10,668 bases of DNA from Chloroflexota bacterium (GTDB taxonomy: Bacteria > Chloroflexota > Anaerolineae > Aggregatilineales > Aggregatilineaceae), in assembly GCA_016234525.1 (NCBI GenBank), contig JACRBK010000704.1, forward strand, positions 1 to 10,668, read 5' to 3'. This document shows positions 6,037 through 10,668 of this stretch, piece by piece (the first letter of the stretch is position 1; each line of letters opens with the position of its first letter). The notes under the pieces were generated by a model that worked only from the letters and a program-made list of their open reading frames with translations, did no database searches and had not been told where the DNA came from. Position numbers and translations under genes: made by a program.

Positions 6037-7977
6037 ATGTCCGCGCTTCAACGCATCCTTGCTACGCTGTACGAGCGGCGGCGGGAACTCCCCACGCCCT
6101 ATTATGTGCCCGGTTTATGGGTAGATTTTCAGACAACCAACGCCCAGGCTGTTAATCCCTATTCGTTTTATGCCTCCAAGCTTGAGGCTATTCTAGCAAC
6201 GGAACCACAGCGGTTAGTGCAGGGAAATGGAAATGGTGACTGGTCGCGCCGGGCGGTGGTCTATAACCTTTTTCCGCGTGTGACTGCTGCCTATGATCAC
6301 GCGCATGATAATGTGTTGTCGATTGCGCCATCAGCTGAAGGCTGGCGCGATACCGGGACGCTGCTCAAAAGTATCGCCCTGCTGCCCTATATCAAGTATT
6401 TGAACATCAACACCGTTCACCTGCTGCCGATTACTTCAGTGGGTCAGGATGGCAAAAAAGGGTCACTTGGCTCGCCCTATGGCATCCGAAACGCCTATAA
6501 GCTCGATGACAATCTGGCTGAACCCGCGCTCGGTCTGGATGTAGATACCCTGTTTGCGGGGTTTGTTGAAGCTGCGCACCACCTAGGAATTCGCGTGGTC
6601 ATGGAGTTTGTGCTGCGCACTTCGTCTAAAGATGGCGATTGGATTGGCGAACACCCCGAATGGTTTTATTGGATCAAAGAAAGTGTGCCGGATCGAGAGC
6701 CAGACAGCGTTGATCCGGCAGCTTATGGCACGCCTTTATTTAGCGGGGATGCGCTGAACCATGCCAGAGAGAAAGTCGGACGGCTTGATTTTTCGGAGCT
6801 TCCGCCGCCGCCGCGCGCCTACCGCGAGATGTTCACGCCGCCGCCGCGTGCGGACCGGGTGTCTATGGAGAACGGTCGTTGGATTGGGGTGTTAGATAAT
6901 GGGACGCGCGTGCGTATTCCTGGTGCGTTTGCCGACTGGCCGCCGGATGATCCTCAGCCCCCCTGGACAGATGTGACCTATCTACGGATGTATAATCACC
7001 CTGATTTTAATTATCTGGCCTACAACACGGTGCGCATGTATGATGCGAAACTGGCCCGGCCCGGCAATATCGTACATGACCTGTGGGATGCTATCGCCGG
7101 GGTGATCCCGCATTATCAGCACGAATTTGGGATTGATGGCGTGATGATCGATATGGGCCATGCCCTGCCAGTGCCACTCAAACAGCGTATTGTGCAATCT
7201 GCCCGCGATATCGCGCCCGATTTTGCGTTTTGGGATGAGAATTTTGTGATCGGCCAGCACAGCGCGGAAGAAGGTTATAACGCGGTGATGGGTTATATGG
7301 TGTTCGATCTGCACTATGCCGATAAATTCCATTCATTCTTAGATCGGATGGCGCACGAACGCCTGCCCCTGCCGTTTTTCGCCACACCTGAAAATCACAA
7401 TACCCCCCGCGCCGCCAGCCATCCTTCGGCGCTGCAATTTGTCCATTACGCGCTGCTGTTCAGTGTGGTTGTGCCAGGCATCCCGTTTATTCACAGCGGA
7501 TTCGAACTGATGGAAGCCAAGCCGATCAATACCGGACTGGGTTTCACCAGGGAGATGATCGCCGCTAATCCTTCTGCCACGCTGCCTTTATTCAGCGAAT
7601 GGGCTTTCGACTGGACACGGCCTCACAATCTGGTGGGATCGGTGCGTTATGCGCTTCAGGTGCGCCACAAATATGAACGGCTGCTTAGCAATCCTGATCC
7701 GAACACGGTGATGTTGGGTTACAGCGATAATCCGCACTTCATGGTTTTTGCTCGTCAAGATGAGCATGATACGCTGGTTATTGTTGCCAGTTCCAGTTTT
7801 GCGACAATGGAAGAGGGGAAAGCGTTTTTGTCCGTCTGTGAATGTGATCTCGCGCCCGTTTGGGGAACCGATGTGACCCATAAGGGTTTTGGCGCAATAC
7901 ATCTAAAAGCCAAACTCGGCAACGGCCATGTGTTGTTGGTCGCTGCCGGTCCTGAATTTCCTCGATTGATGAAATAG
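6037..7977 (+). CDS. GH13 alpha-amylase-superfamily protein, GlgE-like, with altered catalytic motifs
   Basis: The 646-residue protein has a GH13-type (beta/alpha)8 barrel resembling GlgE maltosyltransferases: EGWRDTGTLLKSIALLPYI (101-119), LNINTVHLLPITSVGQ (122-137), GSPYGI (145-150), EHPEWFYWI (205-213), FGIDGVMIDMGHALP (364-378) and GIPFIHSGFELMEAKP (481-496). The probable nucleophile is Asp372 and the probable acid/base is Glu401 in WDENF. Two usual residues differ: the Arg two places before the nucleophile is Met370, and the NHD transition-state Asp is Asn455 in ENHNTPR. It may be an unusual transferase or a non-hydrolytic glucan-binding homologue. No signal peptide is seen, so it is likely cytoplasmic. 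The C-terminal 100 residues form the usual beta domain. AGGAG (6018-6022) is 14 bases from the ATG, rather far, but no better in-frame start exists. No glycogen genes are adjacent. Confidence 0.85.
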   Translation: MSALQRILATLYERRRELPTPYYVPGLWVDFQTTNAQAVNPYSFYASKLEAILATEPQRLVQGNGNGDWSRRAVVYNLFPRVTAAYDHAHDNVLSIAPSAEGWRDTGTLLKSIALLPYIKYLNINTVHLLPITSVGQDGKKGSLGSPYGIRNAYKLDDNLAEPALGLDVDTLFAGFVEAAHHLGIRVVMEFVLRTSSKDGDWIGEHPEWFYWIKESVPDREPDSVDPAAYGTPLFSGDALNHAREKVGRLDFSELPPPPRAYREMFTPPPRADRVSMENGRWIGVLDNGTRVRIPGAFADWPPDDPQPPWTDVTYLRMYNHPDFNYLAYNTVRMYDAKLARPGNIVHDLWDAIAGVIPHYQHEFGIDGVMIDMGHALPVPLKQRIVQSARDIAPDFAFWDENFVIGQHSAEEGYNAVMGYMVFDLHYADKFHSFLDRMAHERLPLPFFATPENHNTPRAASHPSALQFVHYALLFSVVVPGIPFIHSGFELMEAKPINTGLGFTREMIAANPSATLPLFSEWAFDWTRPHNLVGSVRYALQVRHKYERLLSNPDPNTVMLGYSDNPHFMVFARQDEHDTLVIVASSSFATMEEGKAFLSVCECDLAPVWGTDVTHKGFGAIHLKAKLGNGHVLLVAAGPEFPRLMK

Positions 7978-7993
7978 ACAAAGTTTCTAAACG

Positions 7994-8025
7994 ACCCCCG
8001 CTGTCAATCTGGAAGCGGGGGTTTT
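7994..8025 (+). terminator. Intrinsic terminator between convergent GH13-like and kinase genes
   Basis: ACCCCCGCT (7994-8002) pairs perfectly with AGCGGGGGT (8014-8022) and is followed by TTT and then CG. It lies 16 bases after the GH13-like stop and just beyond the stop of the convergent kinase gene. On the minus strand its tail is TCGTTTAG, so any bidirectional action would be weaker. Confidence 0.85.
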
Positions 8026-8027
8026 CG

Positions 8028-9089
8028 TTATAAGATCAAGGCGATCAGCACTGATAGAATCATCACCACTATTACGGCGACGATAATCCAGACATACTGC
8101 GACTCGACCGGGTTAGCCAGGGGTTTTACGGGGTCTGTTTTTGTTTCCGGCTTTGTTTCGGTGGCGCGGGCGCGCTGAAAACTGGCGATCTCAGCACGGC
8201 TTTTTTGCACCTGCACGCTGTCACGAGTCAGATTGACAGTTTCGTAACGGCTGCGCACATCTTCGCTTTTCATGGCGGTCAACATGTCGCGTGCCGAAGT
8301 AAATCGTTCGTCAGATTTTTTGCTCAACGCCTTCAAAATCACCTGATCGACGCGCGGATCGACATTCACTCTGATCTGGCTGGGTGGGACAGGCGGCATG
8401 TTCTGATGTTGCGTCGTTACTTCCTCAAATGTGTCACCTTTGAAAGGAACAACCCCCGTAAGGATTTCATACAGCAAGACGCCTAAAGCATAAATGTCGG
8501 CGGGGGCGGTGGCTGTTCCCTGCGTGATTTGTTCCGGGGAGAGATAGGTTGCCATGCCCGATCCTTCTTCACGAGAGACGGTCGCTCCCAGACAGACCAA
8601 AGAAAAGTCGGTCAGCACCGGGCGTTGAGTTTTATCAAGCAGCACATTGTCAGGCTTGATATTGCCATGCACCACGCCGTGATCGTGAGCGGTAGCGACA
8701 GCGCTGGCAAGCTGCCCAAAAATACGCACGGTTTCCTCCGGATCAAGCCCGGTAGGGTGCGTAGAAATCGCATCGCGCAGATTGGTGCCTTCTACCAATT
8801 CCATAATGAGATAGTACGCCCCAGCCTGCACGCCATGATCAAAGACTCGCATGATATTCGGGTGTTTAAGGGTAGTAATCGCCTGCACTTCCTCGTTAAA
8901 TTTGGCGATCACTTCGGGGGTTTGTGGCGCTGCGGAGCGCAGGATTTTGAGGGCCACCTCGCGTTTTTGCTCAGGGTGGTAGGCGCGATAGACTGCCGTG
9001 TTTTTTCCACGACCGATCAGCGCCCGAATCGAATAATTTCCAATACGATCACCGGGGGCGAGCAGCAGCAAGGGTTTATTTTCGCTCAT
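8028..9089 (-). CDS. Ser/Thr protein kinase homologue, tail-anchored, with HGN in place of HRD (possible pseudokinase)
   Basis: The protein has 353 residues from the chosen start. A Hanks-type kinase domain occupies about 19-272: glycine loop IGRGKNTAV (25-33, third Gly replaced by Thr), VALKIL with Lys48, an alpha-C Glu at 66 or 67, LKHPNIMRVFDHG (74-86), catalytic loop HGNIKPDN (141-148), metal-binding loop DFS (161-163), MATYLSPEQ (179-187), and ADIYALGVLLYEILTG (197-212). The catalytic Asp of HRD is therefore Asn143 and DFG is DFS. A charged linker (about 275-330) leads to a single membrane helix (332-353) that ends the protein, so no outer sensor domain exists. The frame extends to an ATG at 9119, but GGGAG eight bases before the ATG at 9089 favours the shorter form. 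It lies downstream of adk on the same strand. Activity is uncertain; the fold is not. Confidence 0.93.
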   Translation of the reverse strand: MSENKPLLLLAPGDRIGNYSIRALIGRGKNTAVYRAYHPEQKREVALKILRSAAPQTPEVIAKFNEEVQAITTLKHPNIMRVFDHGVQAGAYYLIMELVEGTNLRDAISTHPTGLDPEETVRIFGQLASAVATAHDHGVVHGNIKPDNVLLDKTQRPVLTDFSLVCLGATVSREEGSGMATYLSPEQITQGTATAPADIYALGVLLYEILTGVVPFKGDTFEEVTTQHQNMPPVPPSQIRVNVDPRVDQVILKALSKKSDERFTSARDMLTAMKSEDVRSRYETVNLTRDSVQVQKSRAEIASFQRARATETKPETKTDPVKPLANPVESQYVWIIVAVIVVMILSVLIALIL

Positions 9090-9127
9090 CAACCAGACTC
9101 CCTGATAAGGCCAGATCAAAATTCAAA

Positions 9128-9150
9128 CGGAGGAAGTTGATCTTCCCCCG
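9128..9150 (-). terminator. Hairpin after adk, weak terminator or leader structure of the kinase gene
   Basis: On minus-strand RNA, CGGGGGAAG (9150-9142) pairs with CUUCCUCCG (9136-9128) with one G-U and a 5-base loop, followed by UUUGAAUUUU. It lies 37 bases past the adk stop and 38 before the kinase start. A consensus TATAAT (9162-9157) sits just upstream, so transcripts starting there would carry the hairpin in their leader. No good -35 box was found. Confidence 0.5.
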
Positions 9151-9186
9151 CTTGAGATTATACGCGAATTTAAGGTAGTTGATGAT

Positions 9187-9762
9187 CTAGGCCAGGGTGC
9201 TTTTGACCAGCGCCATCACATCTTGATAAATGGCATCAATGGCGCGGTCTGCGTCCACCGATCTTACCAGACCGGGCTGGGCGTTGTAATGGGGCATCAC
9301 ACTCGCCTCAACTTTGGCATGATCGTTCAGCCGTTTTTCGATCACTTCGGGTTTATCGTCGGCGCGACCTTCCTGCCGTCCCATCAACCGCGCGCGCGAG
9401 ATATTCATGTCTAACGCGAAATCGATTACCATATTCAGCTTGCCGCCCAGTTCACTCAACAGCGCATCAAGCGCTTTGGCCTGGTCGCCGGTGCGGGGGA
9501 AACCGTCAAAGATAACACCCGACTGGCAGTCAGGCTGCTGCAAACGTTCGCGCACCATGCCAATCGTGATCTCGTCGGGAACCAGCGCGCCCTGTGACAT
9601 ATATTCTTGCGCCTTGATACCCAGCGGTGTTTTTTCGCCCAGGTGTTTGCGGAACAATTCGCCCGTAGAAACCTGGACCAGCCCCAGTTCTTCGGTCACT
9701 TTTTTGGCCTGAGTGCCTTTACCGCAGCCAGGAGGCCCAAAAAAGACTATAAATGCAGGCAT
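9187..9762 (-). CDS. adk: Adenylate kinase, short-LID form
   Basis: Adenylate kinase interconverts ATP and AMP with two ADP in the cytoplasm. The protein has 191 residues. The P-loop is GPPGCGKGT (9-17). STGELFR (32-38) with Arg38 is the AMP-binding segment, and FDGFPRTGDQA (85-95) carries Arg90 and Gln94. The LID region (about 126-145, RLMGRQEGRADDKPE) is short and has no zinc cysteines, as in the shorter AK1-like form. Arg128, Arg133 and Arg144 are candidate phosphate contacts. The frame runs open upstream through the tRNA to 9957, and an ATG at 9780 is also in frame, but GAGAGG eight bases before the ATG at 9762 sets the start. In many bacteria adk sits in the ribosomal protein operon after secY; here it is outside it, between a tRNA and a kinase-like gene. 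Confidence 0.95.
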   Translation of the reverse strand: MPAFIVFFGPPGCGKGTQAKKVTEELGLVQVSTGELFRKHLGEKTPLGIKAQEYMSQGALVPDEITIGMVRERLQQPDCQSGVIFDGFPRTGDQAKALDALLSELGGKLNMVIDFALDMNISRARLMGRQEGRADDKPEVIEKRLNDHAKVEASVMPHYNAQPGLVRSVDADRAIDAIYQDVMALVKSTLA

Positions 9763-9839
9763 AGAATTAACCTCTCTCATGTGTGATATATTCGCATTGC
9801 TCACAAACCAGATGATTGTACCCAAAGTTGGTGTGGCAG

Positions 9840-9871
9840 AAAAAAATAAAAACTCAGCCGGAGGCTGAGTT
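9840..9871 (-). terminator. Intrinsic terminator of the tRNA gene
   Basis: On the minus strand AACTCAGCC (9871-9863) pairs perfectly with GGCTGAGTT (9859-9851) around a 3-base loop and is followed by a T-rich tract with one A interruption, reaching about 9840. It begins four bases after the tRNA CCA end and separates the tRNA from adk. The downstream adk gene therefore needs a promoter in 9763-9840, where I see no convincing one. Confidence 0.92.
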
Positions 9872-9875
9872 CTAT

Positions 9876-9951
9876 TGGTGGCGACGATGTGACTTGAACA
9901 CATGACAAAGGGCTTATGAGTCCCCTGCTCTACCAACTGAGCTACGTCGCC
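9876..9951 (-). tRNA. tRNA with CAU anticodon, probably elongator Met (Ile2 not excluded)
   Basis: The 76-base gene folds as a full cloverleaf with encoded CCA. The acceptor arm GGCGACG pairs with CGTCGCC, the discriminator is A73, the D stem is GCTC/GAGC, and the T arm is ATGTG-TTCAAGT-CACAT. The anticodon loop is CTCATAA, giving CAU. It is not initiator tRNA: position 1 pairs with 72, and the anticodon stem lacks the three consecutive GC pairs next to the loop. C3-G70, A5-U68 and A73 resemble elongator Met, whereas the anticodon-stem and variable-region sequence also recalls Ile2. The anticodon stem GGGGA/GCCCT leaves A31 opposite G39, a mismatch beside the loop. Confidence 0.92.
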
Positions 9952-9962
9952 GAACACTCATA

Positions 9963-9990
9963 ATTATACTTTTTTTGTTTCAGACGTCAA
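9963..9990 (-). promoter_or_regulatory. Sigma-70-like promoter of the tRNA gene
   Basis: On the minus strand TTGACG (9990-9985) and a perfect TATAAT (9968-9963) are 16 bases apart, with an A-rich spacer. Transcription would start around 9956, a few bases before the mature tRNA 5' end at 9951. It is the best promoter in the window. Confidence 0.85.
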
Positions 9991-10021
9991 TGGTGATTTC
10001 ACGACAGCGGCGGCGAAATCG

Positions 10022-10050
10022 TTGTGGTAATGGGGCGGGGGAGATAAGAT
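10022..10050 (+). promoter_or_regulatory. Candidate promoter of the small 82-residue gene
   Basis: TTGTGG (10022-10027) and TAAGAT (10045-10050), 17 bases apart, lie 29 bases before the start codon. The boxes match consensus only partly and the spacer is G-rich, so this is a weak call made mainly on position. Confidence 0.3.
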
Positions 10051-10078
10051 TACCGGATCGAATGAGGGAGCAAAAACG

Positions 10079-10327
10079 ATGAAATATGAAGGTACGATTG
10101 TAAAGGTTCAGCGCGCACGCGATGAGGTGACATTGGTGGTAGATATTGGCATAGGGCTGCGCGGCGTTGAACTCGATCTTCCGTTTTGGGCTGATGTACT
10201 CAAAGACTTCGGCCAGACCGAAGACGCCGCCGCGATAGGCTGGGGAGTCGAATATGATCCTGAGCATGGCGACCTGGAAGTGACTGGTCCTGCGCCTGCC
10301 GATGACGGACAGCCGCCAATCACCTGA
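10079..10327 (+). CDS. Small hypothetical protein, 82 residues
   Basis: I do not recognise this protein. It starts at an ATG preceded by GGGAG with an 8-base gap, a good ribosome binding site, which is the main reason for calling it real. The N-terminal half looks beta-rich (MKYEGTIVKVQRARDEVTLVVDIGIG), followed by an amphipathic stretch with LPFWADVLKDFG (about 39-50) and an acidic, proline-containing C-terminus (PAPADDGQPPIT). It has no cysteine, no signal peptide and no membrane segment, so it is probably a soluble acidic cytoplasmic protein. It lies between the divergent tRNA and the start of a penicillin-binding protein gene on the same strand. A GC hairpin lies between it and the latter, but with a poor T tail, so readthrough is possible. 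Confidence 0.75.
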   Translation: MKYEGTIVKVQRARDEVTLVVDIGIGLRGVELDLPFWADVLKDFGQTEDAAAIGWGVEYDPEHGDLEVTGPAPADDGQPPIT

Positions 10328-10356
10328 CCGGCACAGGGCAAACGTGGGGCGGGCGT

Positions 10357-10386
10357 CTGTCATCGGGGGCATCACCCCCTTACAAT
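10357..10386 (+). promoter_or_regulatory. Candidate promoter of the penicillin-binding protein gene, with GC hairpin
   Basis: CTGTCA (10357-10362) and TACAAT (10381-10386) are 18 bases apart and lie 33 bases before the ATG. The spacer contains a small hairpin of GGGGG (10365-10369) and CCCCC (10375-10379). The -10 box is good and the -35 box fair. Confidence 0.4.
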
Positions 10387-10419
10387 AGGATTGGGTGATG
10401 ATGGCTGGCAGGAGAATCG

Positions 10420-10668
10420 ATGATGAAAAAATTCGGACAACGCCTGTGGACAGGTTGGCAGAAGCGCCGTCGCTGGCAAAAAACGTTGATTATTTTGGCG
10501 CTGTTAGTCGCCGTCATTGGTACAACGATCTACCAGTGGGTTTTTGCCGGTCTGCCGCAGATAGACGCGCTCAATGCCGGGATGGCTCTGCCCAGCACCC
10601 GTATTTATGACCGGCAGGGGCGGTTGTTGTACCAGATCGCCGATCCTAATACCGGGGTTAACCAGGTT
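10420..10668 (+). CDS. Class A penicillin-binding protein (GT51 transglycosylase), N-terminal part only
   Basis: The frame stays open from 10420 to the window edge, giving 83 residues. A short basic cytoplasmic tail with KRRRWQK (about 16-22) is followed by a membrane helix (about 23-43) and then the segment LPQIDALNAGMALPSTRIYDRQGRLLYQIADPNTG (about 46-80). That arrangement, especially PSTRIYDRQGRLLY, is typical just ahead of the GT51 glycosyltransferase domain of class A penicillin-binding proteins, which polymerise and crosslink peptidoglycan outside the membrane. The catalytic glycosyltransferase and transpeptidase motifs lie beyond the edge, so a monofunctional transglycosylase is possible. 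GGAG (10411-10414) lies five bases before the first ATG and eight before the second at 10423; either could be used. Confidence 0.85.
   Translation, partial: MMKKFGQRLWTGWQKRRRWQKTLIILALLVAVIGTTIYQWVFAGLPQIDALNAGMALPSTRIYDRQGRLLYQIADPNTGVNQV

Noticed and set aside
8529..9140. Open frame of 203 codons on the plus strand opposite the kinase gene
   Set aside because: It is fully antisense to conserved kinase motifs, its sequence resembles no family I know, and it has no supporting ribosome binding site.
9763..9957. Upstream extension of adk to 9957
   Set aside because: It would translate the tRNA gene and its terminator. The ATG at 9762 has a Shine-Dalgarno and gives the normal adenylate kinase N-terminus.
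10365..10381. GGGGG/CCCCC hairpin as a terminator of the small 82-residue gene
   Set aside because: The stem has only five pairs and is followed by just two T residues before the TACAAT box, so it was not called a terminator.
10395..10610. Open frame of 71 codons on the plus strand near the right edge
   Set aside because: It overlaps the penicillin-binding protein start in another frame. The frame at 10420 has a Shine-Dalgarno, a membrane helix and the PSTRIYDRQGRLLY motif.
1..10668. CRISPR array, insertion sequence, prophage or defence system
   Set aside because: No regularly spaced repeats, transposase or integrase motifs, or known defence proteins were seen on either strand.

Overview
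The window looks like a chromosomal housekeeping segment from a Chloroflexota bacterium, probably Anaerolineae-like. This is an inference from gene content: a bacterial Elp3, a DUF4230 membrane protein, a LipM-type octanoyltransferase, an LCP protein with a long proline-rich N-terminus, and a membrane-tethered Ser/Thr kinase. No transposase, integrase, phage gene or CRISPR array is visible. Genes are tightly packed, no gene-free stretch exceeds 300 bases, and transcription direction changes often, usually at good hairpin terminators.

Left part (1-3690). The 5' end of mutY (minus, cut by the window edge) overlaps by four bases the stop of a class I methyltransferase that resembles eukaryotic Trm9/ALKBH8 wobble-uridine methyltransferases. 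Only 26 bases from that gene's start, and divergent from it, begins a full-length Elp3 (radical SAM plus GNAT). Elp3 makes the carboxymethyl-uridine precursor that Trm9 enzymes methylate in eukaryotes, so this pair may form a compact bacterial route to a methyl-ester wobble modification. A DUF4230 membrane protein follows on the plus strand and ends at a hairpin shared with the convergent lipM gene.

Middle part (3690-8030). lipM (minus) and an LCP-family cell-envelope protein (plus) diverge from a short intergenic region with a clear plus-strand promoter embedded in inverted repeats. A strong terminator follows the LCP gene. Next comes a GH13/GlgE-like alpha-glucan enzyme homologue with substitutions at two normally invariant catalytic positions, then another strong terminator.

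Right part (8028-10668). Reading on the minus strand, a CAU tRNA with its own near-consensus promoter and terminator is followed by adk (adenylate kinase) and a tail-anchored Ser/Thr kinase homologue whose catalytic-loop Asp is Asn. On the plus strand lie a small unrecognised protein of 82 residues and the start of a class A penicillin-binding protein, cut by the window edge.

The features most worth checking are the Elp3/Trm9-like pair and the two proteins, kinase-like and GH13-like, with altered catalytic residues.
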